Shown: piece by piece, positions 43,584-54,235 of the stretch | Layout of the letters: every line of letters begins with the position of its first letter | Position numbering within the stretch: the first letter of the stretch is position 1 | From: Corythucha ciliata | Taxonomy: Eukaryota > Arthropoda > Insecta > Hemiptera > Tingidae | Reading direction: 5' to 3' | Assembly: GCA_038030265.1 (NCBI GenBank) | Contig: CM075937.1 | Location: forward strand, 28,562,198 to 28,626,197 | Length of the DNA stretch: 64,000 bases | Notes under the pieces: model-generated | Told to the model about the DNA's origin: nothing | The model's input: only the letters and a program-made list of their open reading frames with translations | Databases searched by the model: none | Position numbers and translations under genes: made by a program

Positions 43584-44702
43584 TAGAGGTGAGGTGTGAT
43601 TTCACGGTCGGTGATTTTGTCACTGTGACTACTCCGTCACTGTTGGCTCCGGTGACGACCACATTGAAATCACCGTTCCGACCCTCTAACGGTGACATTC
43701 CTCTTCACTTATATCGCCTCTTCATTCGTCACTTCCATCGCTTCACTGCGCTAGAGTCACTTGATTTAAAATATTGGAGCCGTCACCTAGCCATCCTCGC
43801 AGGTCACCACATAGCACTTTACCAGTTCCTCTACCGCCCCAATGAACTCAGTAGCATTCTCCCCAAGTCTATCCCTCGTCTATTGACTTTTCTTGGACTT
43901 ATCGTTAATATTTAACCTTTTGTGTAGGTAATATATTTTTATACACTTCGTTTTCTAAGATCTGTGCTACGGTGATCTTGTATAATTTTACTTTTTTTAA
44001 AACACCTTCCTAGGTAAATTCGTGCTTGCAGTTTTGAGCCATGACTCACCTTCATGTTTGCATTTGAGGCTGTGCGTTTGACGTTCATAGGAGTTTTCTC
44101 CTATGAACTTCTTAGAAAAAGATTTTTTTTATTTTCATAAACGATGCAAAGAAAATTGATTTGCGAAATTGTGTCTCTCATTTGCCCTATTAATAGGCTT
44201 TGTTGGGTTTGGGAGTGAAATTCACACAGATATCGGCGAGTCCGGTGACATTAGGCGTTTGCTCAAACGAACTGCTACAGTAGTCACTTAAGTGACAAAA
44301 TCGCGCGCCTCGATGGTGTAATAGATACAATGCTCGCTTCGTAACCCAGCGGGCCTGGGTTCGCATCCAGCTATTGCCCATTACACTATAAGGCTGCGGC
44401 GAGCTGTGACACGGCTCACTCGGCTTCGTGTGGGCGTTCACGGCGGTGTGCGTATGACAAACCGCGCATCGACCGAAACGCCCGCGTAGTACGGGTGTGA
44501 AGTGCACAGCTGATGGAAGTTACAGGGTATGGTGTAAGGGCCACAAGAGCTTAGGCGCCAGCGGGCTCGGTAGATCCGAGTCCGTACCCTCAAAAAAAAA
44601 AAAAAAAAAGTGACAAAATCACTGGTTTTTGTCACAGTGACTGCACAGTCACCGGAGCTAGTTGTCACTGTGACCGACAAAAGCTGTCACGCCACACCTC
44701 TA
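43584..44702. mobile_element. hAT-type non-autonomous element, 1.1 kb
   Basis: The ends TAGAGGTGAGG and CCACACCTCTA are inverted, and TCGACTAG is duplicated at 43576-43583 and 44703-44710. GTCACTGTGAC-type words cluster near both ends, as subterminal repeats do. The frame 43589-43915 has no recognisable transposase motif. It carries a SINE at 44303-44609. Confidence 0.9.
44303..44609 (+). mobile_element. tRNA-derived SINE, complete, ~307 bp
   Basis: The head resembles a tRNA, with TGGTGTAATAGATA as A box and GGTTCGCATCC as B box (44358-44368). A unique body and an 18-base A tail (44592-44609) follow. AAGTGACAAAATC is duplicated at 44290-44302 and just after the tail, a target duplication of LINE-type retroposition. 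The 3' part (from GGTATGGTGTAAGGGCC to GTACCCTC plus A tail) matches 63790-63875, a second copy. Confidence 0.88.
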
Positions 44703-44710
44703 TCGACTAG

Positions 44711-45955
44711 GGACTCTATGACAACAGCAAGGGTGTAGGGACACACTTCCTCAAGAAAATCGTGCATTAAGTCAACGCCAACATGCTCGAATAATTAAAT
44801 CCCTTCGACTTCGAGCCATATGCACGGTTCTTTAACACCAGTTGAACTTAAATCAGCTTTCAAAACATCCTCCTGATAGTTGGTAGGATTTCAAAGATTC
44901 TCGGAATTTTCTATGAAATGAGTTAAAATAACAGTTCGACGTTCCCTGCATATTCTGCATGGGTAGGTGGACAACAAATTTTCGACGAATCCCATCACCG
45001 AATGTATCCCCAAGTTGTGGCAAACAAAAGCTACTTAACGAAATTTAATGTTAACTTCGACCCCATCGGTAATCACGTTGACGCCAGTACTCGATAAATA
45101 ATAAAATTAAGTTTGTCGATTAAAATTCTATAGACAGCTTTGTTACTAAAGTTTCGTTTGTCAGAAGCGTGGTACAATAGCGTAACGAATATGTTTTGCA
45201 ATTAAGAAGCATTTTGAGGAGATAGGCAAGGCAACGAAAAATGAACAGCTCCTACTTTGTGAATTGTGGCGTGTGAGCCCAAGGGATTGCCGACTTCGAA
45301 ATCATCTTGGTATAAAACAAGTGGACACAGTTTAGTTCCACAATTATTATTTGTTCCACTAGGAATGTTTAAGAGTTTTATTTCCACGGCTCGCCCTGAC
45401 GTATGTTTATCAAGTAAGAATGATTTTTTCACGCAGAAATATAGCTGTCAATCAAAGTCATGAATCTGGGAATCATAAAACCTTTTCAAGTACTTTTCGC
45501 ATTGGAGCATGTTGAGCGTAGCACGGTACTTTTATAGGAGCTTCATTTGTTCCGGCAGTATCACGGTGACCCAGAAATACTTGATCTGGAACAATGAATG
45601 ATCCTTTTTCGACGAAATACTTATGGCATGTGTGGTGGGTGCTAAAGTTTGATACAGAGTTGTCTATAGCTTTTATGAGTGTTTCGTGTTAGGTTTTATA
45701 ATTATTCTGGTCAACAGGTAAGGTAGCTGAAAATTCACCAATTTCATGTCAGATGTCAGTTATGGCTTCAGTGAAATTTTTATGATACGTGGAGTGAAAA
45801 GTTTGCACAAAGTTTTTAGGAATCCTAGGATTGATGTAAACTTCCGCAAATGTGCTTGCCAAACTCCGATCCAAAACACCTGATAGTCTAGGCAACGAAG
45901 GCGAAAAATGAGCTTGAAATAGACAAAAATAGGACAAACAGCCAACACAAAAGGC
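44711..45955 (-). pseudogene. TE-type gene, 5' half (DDFE-NPLGSH family)
   Basis: Reading on the minus strand: HETLIKAIDNSV, EKGSFIVPDQVFLGHRDTAG and CYAQHAPMRKVLEKVL at about 45700-45480, then PLVLYQDDFEVGNPLGSH and KVGAVHFSL at 45320-45250, then FVTLLYHASDKRNF. The DDFE-NPLGSH core is a hallmark of this large transposon-associated family. It also recalls the tnp2 region of CACTA elements, though I did not find CACTA termini. Several stops and shifts are present. The 5' end is replaced at about 45955 by an env fragment. At the 3' end the coding frame runs unbroken across the hAT insertion point once one target copy is discounted. Confidence 0.65.
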
Positions 45956-45956
45956 T

Positions 45957-46542
45957 ATTTGTGTTCTACTGGCCTACTTTCCCACAACAACGTCAGCTGC
46001 GAGACAAATATTCTACTTCAACAGCCTCCAATCTCATGCCCTCACACCCTCGTACAACTCACGTTAAACTCAATAACATGGGTCCCAGAACTGGGCCAGT
46101 ACCTCGCCGTGTTCCCTCAAACAGACGCCATAATGATCGAAACTCCCAAAGAGACTTCGACCCGAACGCTTCAAGGAATTGCCACCCGACACTCGTTAGT
46201 AATTTGGACCTATCTCATCAATTTCAATCGCCGGACTTCTCAATTCGACTACACCACATGAAACCTCTTCGAGATACATTGAACCCCATGGTTCTAATTT
46301 TTCAGTCGCCCTTAATTACTTACTCCGCTAACCTCTGGACTATATTTCTCTACGCCGCTTTAATTATCGGCGCCGGATTTTTCGCCAGGAAATACCTTCG
46401 AACGATCATCATCAAAATCTTCAAAGGCTCCAACACCTCTTCATCTTCACCCTCTTCTCAACATCCGACGACGGATGTTTCATCTGGCGAAGGAGGAGTT
46501 AAGTTCAATAAAAACCCTCAATATCGCATAAAATCACCGTGA
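45957..46542 (+). pseudogene. env: Errantivirus-type env fragment with start of a 3' LTR
   Basis: The first frame (to 46261) has a Cys-containing ectodomain pattern seen in gypsy-type Env. After a shift near 46190 the second frame gives a transmembrane segment around 46320-46390 and a short Ser-rich tail. A purine stretch (GAAGGAGG) and AGTTAAGTTC at about 46497 look like a polypurine tract plus LTR start. The C-terminal frame reads a few codons into that LTR. It is a different, older element from that at 21.5-37.5 kb. Frameshifted and 5'-truncated. Confidence 0.6.
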
Positions 46543-46908
46543 GATCCACAGACGTCAGCCCTCCGCTCTTCATTCTCTTTTTCCTCTTTTCTGAGTTCAT
46601 TACCTTTTCCCGATGTAATAAAACTATCTCCCCCTCTCCACGAGTTGTTATTCTCCGCTAAGAAGTTGTCGCGCGAAGATCTAGTTGTCAAATTAATGTT
46701 CTGAAATAAATTCGATTTTTTAAAAAATACTTTCGAGTGTCTTCTTAATTTATCTTGAATAAATAAAGAAATATATAATATATTCCGGAGACCACTGAAT
46801 TCGTTTTCTAGAGGTTCTGAAACGTGAAAAAAACATGACATGACCCATGTTTGCCACCATCACGACGAGACCAATAGTGCATTTTCAGAATGAAATGCAC
46901 TAAAAATT
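46543..46908. other. Probable LTR remainder; no gene
   Basis: AT-rich with AATAAATAAAG near 46758, consistent with an LTR polyadenylation region. At 46875-46900 is TAGTGCATTTTCAGAATGAAATGCACTA, a palindromic segment whose first part recurs at 42497. Confidence 0.4.
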
Positions 46909-47290
46909 TTATTCGTGTAGAGTAGGAACATTGACAAATTTGACTTTAAATGTGCCATTCTCATCTCCTTCGTAAAATAGAAACAGCGAAGGAACGTTAA
47001 TTAATATTATAATTAGCAGCCAGTGCAGGAGTCATCGAGTCGACAAATCGTTGAGGCAAGTAGACGTTGATAATAGGCGATAATTGATGTTGATCGTCAC
47101 TGAGAAGAGTCTTGTCGCCGACCGCTTCGAGTGATGCAATGACGACCGGTCCAAATTTCCCAGACGTTCGATATGTGAAACGACGCACCAAGTACGGGTT
47201 GTTGGGAACGAGCTATTTCAGCGACTGTACGTGGGTGAGGCCTGCAGAACCGGCCGTGTTCAAGATGTCGACGAAGGCGGCGTTAGACAT
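46909..47290 (-). pseudogene. Small protein of unknown function, copy C (next to DNA polymerase B)
   Basis: Starts ATG at 47290 (MSNAAFVDILNTAGSAG). An in-frame TAG follows after 25 codons. The family core comes next: YLVRRFTYRTSGKFGPVVIA, a longer loop than in copies A and B, IINVYLPQRFVDSM and LAANYNI. One base lost near 47000 shifts the frame into a final SLFLFYEGDENGTFKVKF-type strand, ending at 46911. It lies about 190 bases downstream of the polymerase B frame on the same strand, so the two probably belonged to one element. The N-terminus here shows what the starts of copies A and B may have been. Confidence 0.68.
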
Positions 47291-47475
47291 GGTTTTGTTT
47301 AATTTTTTCCTGCAGACACAAAACAATGTCATAGACGAGCAAGGTAAAAATACTGGAGTGCGTGAGAATGATCTGAGATTATGCCGGCGCCCTTTATACT
47401 GCTCGTTCCACCCACCACCATCACCCGTCGAAGTCGCATCCCGCCACGAATGCGACCGCCACCATGCTGTCCGCG

Positions 47476-49248
47476 TCACACGACGTCATTGCCGTCGTCG
47501 TCGATATCCATCTGATCCACCAGGGTCGCAATACGATGGTGTCCGTGCGCCAAGGTAGTTAATCTGTCGCTCAAAATATACCGTTTGTCATCTAGGGGGG
47601 AGAGGGACTTTTTATTTACACGCACGGAGAACAGTTCATGTCGGAACGATCGGATCGAGTTGAACTGGGTGTAAATAATGTCGCGGCCGTCAAGAACCAG
47701 ACGTTTGTAGTCCTCGAAGGTCAACATGTTCTTGACGGCGCTCTTCTTGGACCCTTTCGCCTTCTTCACTTCACCTCCCCCCTCAATCGTGAACGCGTAC
47801 ATTTTAGCACGGATAGCGACAAACTCGAGAAAATCTTTTCCGGCGAGCTCATCCTTGAATTTGCCCAGGACCTTCTTGTTTTCATTGCTGTGGCAAGGGT
47901 GAGTGGCGGGCAAGTCGGAAAAATCAAACTCGTGGCGCAGGAGGGCAAAACATCCGTTCTCCAGTCCTCGCCGTTCGTCAGGATGTTGTAGACGAACGAA
48001 TCCGTGCCGGTGTAGATGAGGCGAAGCCTCTCCGGACCGTAGCGAGGAACCATGATGTCATAGTGGAAACGAGTCATGTGCAGTTTCGCCAACTCTAAAA
48101 TTGCAAACCCAACGAAGATCGGTTTGTCCAGCAGCAGAGACTCCTTGGCCATGTGGAAGGTGGCAACGTGATGGCCTAGAAGCTTGCGTCGAACAAACGA
48201 TGGTTTGGCGATGAGCGTGTCCGCAAACTCGCGATGCGTTGCCAGTTTGATGTTTCTTCGAGCGCGGACATTCTCAATCGTCTTGCCGAAACTTGCGTTG
48301 TTCAGCAATTTCCACAAGTCCTTCGTAAACTGCGTGACGGCCAGCTTGCGTTTCTCAGTGTTGAAGGAGATGAACGGAGCCAGCCATGCGCTTTGGTCGA
48401 AGCGAATCACGCGGTGGACCTGACGAAGGACCAGACCGTGGGAGATGGCGAACTGGAGCGTCCTGTAGTGGAGAACATAGTTTTTCTTCAGTGACAGGGT
48501 GCCCACCAATTTTACATATTTGGACCTGGGCCGCGTCATCTTCTCTGGCAGGAGTGGATACTCGTTGAAGACATCGTGCAGATGGTCGGGAACGTCGACG
48601 TCTACTTCCGCAAAGTACCCAACGGGGCTGTTTTCGGCGAGGAGGTCCACAGTCGATTTATCGTAGACAAAGGCAAGTCCCCCGGTGGGTAGCGACATCT
48701 AGGCAGCAAATCCGTACAAATTGTTGGCGTCTATGTACAGGAGGCGCCACCCCAAAATCACCCGATTTTGCATGTCGAGTGGTTGCCTGTGCATAGCCCC
48801 CTCGAATGCCACTCTCGACAATCTGGAAAACATCGTATTTGGTGATTAAATTGAGTTCCACTCCTGTCAGGCGGAGTGCTCCGTCCCACGAAAGACCTGG
48901 CAGCGAGAAGTAGTGAGCAGGATCAAGCCCGTACTCAGAAGTGAGAAATCCGGTCCGGAAATTCTCAAATACCTCGCGCAGAAGAATGGTGTCCATGCGG
49001 AGGTAAAGGTCTGAGTACTCGCCCAGAGTTTGGATGTTGAAGGCTGACCAGACCTTCTGGGCGTGGGGATAATCCTCGTCACTGACGTGGGCGTCACGAA
49101 GACGGTTGTAAAATTCGTCTTTCGTGGGTAGACTCGTTCGGTCGTAGCTTTCCCAGCTGGAAACGTCATCGTACGGGAACACCTCCTTCCTGAGCAAGAG
49201 GTTAAGTTGCTCGCCCTGGTAGAGTTTGGGCAGGACAGCAAACGTCTC
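47476..49248 (-). pseudogene. Protein-primed-type DNA polymerase B, N-truncated and broken
   Basis: Motifs in order: LLLRKEVFPYDDVSSW, LPTKDEFYNRLRD, HAQKVWSAFNI, FSLPGLSWDGAL and GIRGGYAQATTRHAK (to about 48770). After a one-base shift comes motif A, LLYIDANNLYG (Asp intact). An in-frame TAG precedes MSLPTGGLAFVYD. Motif B is KLLNNASFGKTIENVR (residues 130-145 of the 48698-47766 frame). Motif C reads YTGTDS where YTDTDS is expected, so a catalytic Asp is Gly (GGC at 48006-48008). A last shift near 47910 leads to the C-terminus (VLGKFKDELAG ... DIIYTQF). The family is that of Polinton/Maverick- and adintovirus-type replicases. The exonuclease domain is missing because gypsy DNA joins at 49248. 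Confidence 0.85.
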
Positions 49249-50303
49249 TCGATCATTGAATTTTTTGCTTGCGTAAGCTATAGGGACGAAGGCTTGATGG
49301 TCATCTTTTTGAGTGAGGACCGCAGACATGCCTAATTTTGATGCATCGGTAAATAGGGCGAATTTTCTATTGAAATCTGGGAGGGACAATATGGGGGGAG
49401 TTGTCAATCTTTCGCGAATTTCTTGCCATGCCATTTCACAATTTGGGGACCAGTGGAATGGTACTTCTTTCTTTTTAAAATTATTAAGAGGGGCTGAAAG
49501 GGTGGCTAGGTCTGGAATGAAACGCGCGAAAAACTGGATGGCTCCCAGAAAACTGGAAACCTGTTTGAGGTTGGTAGGTCTGGGGATGTCTAGAAGTGCT
49601 TGTATGCGATCATTGGAAATACTAATGTGCCCACGTGAAATGACGTGGCCTAAGTATGATACTTGGGTCTGGGCTAATTTAATTTTGGAGGGGTTGACCG
49701 TTAAATTGGCGGATCGGAGGCGCTGGAGGACCAAGTGGATATGCTTGATATGTTCCGTTTTTGTTGGGGAGTATATTAAGACGTCGTCTAAATAATTGAA
49801 TACGAATTTGTACTTGAATTCACCCAAAACTTCATTCATCAGGGAAGAAAGGAGCTGGCCTCCTGTCGCCAAGACGAATGGAATGGCGGTATATGAGTAA
49901 GTGCCAAATGGCGTTGAAAATGCAGTGAAGCGTTGGGAGTCTGGGTGAACGGGGATTTGATGGTAAGCTTTACTGAGGTCGAGAATTGAGAAATATCGGG
50001 CGTTTTGCAAGTGGAGGAAAGCTTCGTCAATTGTTGGGAGGGGGTAATCGATGAATTGGATGTTTTTGTTTACTGCCCTGTAGTCGCAAACGAGGCGCCA
50101 CTTGGGGTGATTTGCATCATCAGATTCCTTTTTGACGAGAAAACAAGGAGACGCATAAGGGACTTGACATTTTTCTATGATGCCGTTTTGGACGAGTTCA
50201 TCAATGTGGGTCTTCAAAATTTTCAATTTATCGGGATTAACATGATAACTCTTGGCAGTTCTGGGCCACTGGGGGTTGGGCTGGAGCTCAATTTTGTAAC
50301 TAA
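49249..50303 (-). pseudogene. Gypsy/Ty3 reverse transcriptase and RNase H start, truncated
   Basis: Reads in from the N gap. It contains the RT entry (LVQNGIIEKCQVPYASPCFLVKK), WRLVCDYRAVN, SILDLSKAYHQI (motif A), FNYLDDVLIYS (catalytic YLDD), SYLGHVISRGHI, and RNase H LFTDASKLGMSAVL. It ends at SKKFNDRE, where polymerase B begins in the same frame. The joined frame is 522 codons without a stop. The stretch from 50226 is undamaged. Upstream gag and protease are hidden by the gap or lost. The VYLDD/AYHQI wording fits a Ty3/gypsy clade distinct from the errantivirus-like pol at 27.7-29.2 kb. Confidence 0.88.
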
Positions 50304-50803
50304 NNNNNNNNNNNNNNNNNNNNNNNNNNNNNNNNNNNNNNNNNNNNNNNNNNNNNNNNNNNNNNNNNNNNNNNNNNNNNNNNNNNNNNNNNNNNNNNNN
50401 NNNNNNNNNNNNNNNNNNNNNNNNNNNNNNNNNNNNNNNNNNNNNNNNNNNNNNNNNNNNNNNNNNNNNNNNNNNNNNNNNNNNNNNNNNNNNNNNNNNN
50501 NNNNNNNNNNNNNNNNNNNNNNNNNNNNNNNNNNNNNNNNNNNNNNNNNNNNNNNNNNNNNNNNNNNNNNNNNNNNNNNNNNNNNNNNNNNNNNNNNNNN
50601 NNNNNNNNNNNNNNNNNNNNNNNNNNNNNNNNNNNNNNNNNNNNNNNNNNNNNNNNNNNNNNNNNNNNNNNNNNNNNNNNNNNNNNNNNNNNNNNNNNNN
50701 NNNNNNNNNNNNNNNNNNNNNNNNNNNNNNNNNNNNNNNNNNNNNNNNNNNNNNNNNNNNNNNNNNNNNNNNNNNNNNNNNNNNNNNNNNNNNNNNNNNN
50801 NNN
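50304..50803. other. Assembly gap, exactly 500 N
   Basis: The round number indicates a scaffold placeholder of unknown true length. Continuity across it should not be assumed. Confidence 0.98.
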
Positions 50804-51076
50804 AAGCCAGACGTTGGTGACTTCGTTGTCGTCCGCTTTATTGGAAAAAAACAGTTTTTCTGCTACATTGGGAAAGTTGTATACAAATATTCTCCTGATG
50901 ACTACGACGTGGATTTTCTCAGAAATAAAAGCAACTATTTTGTTTTTCCTTCAGTGAGAGATATTTCCTGCATAACGTTTGGTGACGTTGTCATGACCCT
51001 CTCTCTCCCAAAGGAACTTGGAAGAGGTAGGTTCCTATTTCCAAATGATGATCTCTCTTCATTTCACATGCGTTGA
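50804..51076 (+). CDS. C-terminal exon of a transposon-associated gene
   Basis: The first base after the gap opens a 90-codon frame that ends at TGA (51074-51076), with AATAAA at about 51086. It reads VGDFVVVRFIGKKQFFCYIG, then YDVDFLRNKSNYFVFPSVRD and ISCITFGDVVMTLSLPKEL. I know this small beta-rich tail (VGDxVxVKF ... YxVxFLR ... FxxPxxxDxS ... DIVxxLPxP) as the C-terminus of many uncharacterised, transposase-like insect proteins. The tail has no known catalytic role. The rest of the gene is in or beyond the gap. No lesions are visible in this piece. Confidence 0.6.
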   Translation, partial: KPDVGDFVVVRFIGKKQFFCYIGKVVYKYSPDDYDVDFLRNKSNYFVFPSVRDISCITFGDVVMTLSLPKELGRGRFLFPNDDLSSFHMR

Positions 51077-51849
51077 TCTCTCCAAAATAAATCTACTTTG
51101 TACCTTATGAAACGAGTTCCTGTTATTATTAAGTTGATATTTTTCTCATATCACGTATAATTAACAAAATTATTATATGGCATGTGATATTTATAACTGC
51201 CTACCAGAAAGACTGCAAGTTACCTCATCCAAAAAATTGTAGTCGATGAAAAGACTGTTTTAGGAGTACCAACGTACCTTCCTGTTTTCAAAGTTTAATT
51301 TATGTTTTGTATATTTGAGGAAATTTTTACTAACGTACTTTCCTATTTTCAAAGTTTAATTATGTTTTTTTATAAATTCTAGATAGCAAAAGGAAGTGTT
51401 TTGTAAGTTTAGTACGCCAGTATTTTGTAAGTTTTAAACGTACATTTTTTTTTACGTACGTATTTTTGTTTGCTGTTTATAAATAAAATTATAATTTTGA
51501 ACTTCTCATCATTTATTTTCATTTTTATTTTTTTTTAGCAGTAGGTCCCTAGGTACCCAATGATCAAGAGACCAATATTATACCCCTATGGTTGACTTTT
51601 GCCTGCTGATATCGTTGGAATTATCAACAATTTCTAAGCATTTACCAGTCCCCTGGCACAAAAACCAGTCCCCTGCGGCTTGAAAATTAAAAAAAAAACA
51701 ATATAAAATCATCTGTTGATTTCTATGCGTGCCCACTTCAGGATTGTGATATGGGATGTCTAGTAGTCACCTAGTAAAAAAATGGGACCGTAAATCTGAA
51801 GAAAATATCTTGGAAAAAGAGTACATGAAATTCTGCCATTTTGGGAGAA
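51077..51849. other. No gene; AT-rich 3' flank with a short direct repeat
   Basis: AACGTAC-TTTCCT-TTTTCAAAGTTTAATT-type sequence occurs at about 51273-51310 and again at 51333-51372. Otherwise AT-rich. Confidence 0.5.
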
Positions 51850-53766
51850 TCACCCTACTCTTTGACGAGCGATGGGGAAAAAGGTTTGAACGTCATGATT
51901 GGAATAAGAAATCCGCAAATAAACAACTGCCGAGAATGCACTAAGAGAAGCGTCCGAAAATCCATGCAATTGCACTTCGAAAACGTTTAAAGTATTTACG
52001 AATCTAGGGATGGTGAACTGATGCAGAGACGAAAGTTGTTTTGAAAATTTGCCCCAGGTTAAGAGTAAATTTGTTGGTAAAGGTTCATCCCAACTCAAGG
52101 TTTGCTGCCAAAGTTTTTGAATGAAAATCTTGATCCAAATAACAACTGGACTTAAAATACCGAAAGGATCCCAGATTTTTGCCAGAGTGGAAAGTACTTC
52201 TCGTTTCGTGTTAACGATTTTTAGATGTTCAAAATCAAAAGAAAAAAAATCTTGGCTAGAATGCCACTGAAGTCCGAGAACTTTAAAGTTATTTTGAATT
52301 TTACCGATATTGACGCAGTCATTTTCATCTATTGGTCCCGAAAGTTCGATTGTTTTTAAGTTGGATTTCCACCCTTTTAGATTAAATCCTCCATCGCGAA
52401 GAAGTGCAGTGATTTGATTTTTGAGCTCAACTACTTCGTCTATGTTTGAAGTTCCAGTAATGATGTCGTCTACAAACAGATCTGAATTTAGGGCTTTAGC
52501 CGCTAATGGATACTTATCCTTTTCCTCTTCTACGAGACGTTGGATAGTCTTCATGGCCAAGTAGGGTGAAGAAGTCTGCCCGAAGGTCACTCGTGTAAGT
52601 TCAAGTTCCTGTAACGGCGCGTCTGGACGTTCTCGATATAAAAGAGACTGAAATCGTCTGTCGACAGGGTTTACGATTATTTGTAAAAACATTTTCTCAA
52701 TGTCGTTAACTAAGACAATTTTATGAAAACGAAAATTGATTAAGATTTCTACGACATCTTTATGAAGTTTTGGACCACCCAGCAAACTGTCATTGAGCGA
52801 ATAACCGCTGCTAGTTTTTGCCGAGGCATCGAAAACAGGACGAACCGGTGTCGTTGATGATTGCTCTTTGACAACAGGATGATGTGGTAGATAAACCTTA
52901 ACTGCGTTGAAATTTTCATCTGTCGATGGTACGAGGTATCCGAGTCTTTTATAGTCTGAAATAACGCTATGGTACGCCGAAGCCAAGTTGGGATTGATTT
53001 TTAAACGATTTTCAAGTTTGAAAAGTCGAGACTGAGCTACAGTTTTAGACTCACCGAGGGGAACAAGGGGTTGGCGAAATGGTAACCTTACTATAAAACG
53101 ACCACTTTCATCACGATGAACCGTATTCGAAAAATATTCTTCGCAATATTTGCCTTCGTTCGAGAGTTCCTCATGCTTCGGGACATCTTCAAGCTCCCAG
53201 AACTTCTTTATTGCGTCGTTCAAATCATCTGAAACATCTGACGTTGTTAAAAATGAGGAAAGATGAGTGGGTAAACTTGATTCTATAGTTTTTCCGATGA
53301 TGACCCAGCCGAATATGGTTTCTAAAGCTGAAGGAAACCCATTTAATTTTGCCCCAGTGACGATATCTGTGTAAAGATCTGCCCCTAAAAGGCAATCAAT
53401 CGAAGAAGGTTTATAAAATTCAGGGTCACTTAATTTCAAGTTTTTCAGATGGCTAAATTCTGAAGGAAGTTTCACCGTTGGAAGAAAATTTGAAATTCGA
53501 GGTAAAATTAAAGCAGAAGTTGTTAAAACGAGTTTTTCAGGTTCATCATCGATGGGCTTGATTTGAATTGAAACGAGACCTTTTATTTTCTTGACCTGAG
53601 TTTGCCCTATTCCCGACATGGGAACGTTAACGCGACGAATTTTCAAGCCTAGGCGATTGACACATTCAGCAGTTAAATAGCTGGACTGGGAACCACTATC
53701 TATAACTGCCCGAATTTTTTGAAAGTTTCCTGAAGAATCCAAAACGTGAATTAAAGCAGTAGCCAA
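51850..53766 (-). pseudogene. Second BEL/Pao pol: protease, RT and start of RNase H
   Basis: A 638-codon frame with no stop. The protease active site is AVIDSGSQSSYL (residues 21-31), followed by DCLLGADLY and ALETIFGWVIIG. RT spans about 285-480 with VYLPHHPVVKE, RPVFDASAKTSSG, NDIEKMFLQI (motif A Asp 355), ELTRVTFGQTSSPYLA and LFVDDIITG (catalytic FVDD, 431-434). Then come the connection (VLGLQWHSS, KREVLSTLAKIWDPFGIL) and RNase H (HGFSDASLSAFSAVVYL). It is truncated near 51890. It is a different lineage from the BEL/Pao element at 29-36 kb (YVDD there). Gag lies upstream in another frame. No integrase or LTR was found. Confidence 0.87.
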
Positions 53767-53794
53767 AATGACACCAGCTGATTCCGCAACGAGG

Positions 53795-54235
53795 CTAGTT
53801 AACGCAGTGGATGGTCGAGGGGATTCTTCTTGAGACAGTTTTGCAGGAGTTACGAAATGTAAAAGGGAGTTTTCTAGTAGAGATAAAAGAATGTCCAGGC
53901 TTCATTCTAGAGTTGAACGAATTTTGATTGATCTTATCATTTTTTGAAATCGGTGTTTCGACAGAAGAAAAGGCGATTTTCATGGCATCGCATCGTTTTT
54001 GAAGAAATTCCAAAAGATCATTAAATTTTGGAAAATTTGACGAATTTTGAGTTTCAAAGTCTTGCCTTGTTTTTGTGTCCAATTTTGAAAGAATGATTTG
54101 GAGTAAGAGAAAGCTCCAGTCATCTACGGGTAGATGCAATGACTTGAGGGCTGCCAGATTTTTATTCAAATTAGACACCAACTGTTGCAGTTGTTGAATC
54201 GACGGGTTGTAACATCCTCGGACAGCGGAGAACAT
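53795..54235 (-). pseudogene. Gag fragment of the second BEL/Pao element
   Basis: A 146-codon frame has the mid-gag helical region (LVSNLNKNLAALKSLHLP, DWSFLLLQIILSKLDTKTRQDFE, FNDLLEFLQKRCDAM). This DUF1759-type pattern is usual just before the BEL/Pao knuckles. The knuckles are missing: the frame shifts and joins the protease within about 30 bases. The 5' half of gag and the LTR are absent. Confidence 0.72.

Noticed and set aside
44307..44380. Functional tRNA gene at 44307
   Set aside because: A poly(A) tail and 13-bp target duplications show it is the head of a SINE.
42497..46900. TAGTG/CACTA motifs at 42497 and 46875-46900 as CACTA-element termini
   Set aside because: At 42497 the motif points the wrong way for a left end, and at 46875 both orientations lie within one short palindrome, so they do not bound the intervening gene.
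50005..50820. Long plus-strand frame across the N gap
   Set aside because: Most of it is translated Ns, and the real gene here is the minus-strand gypsy RT.
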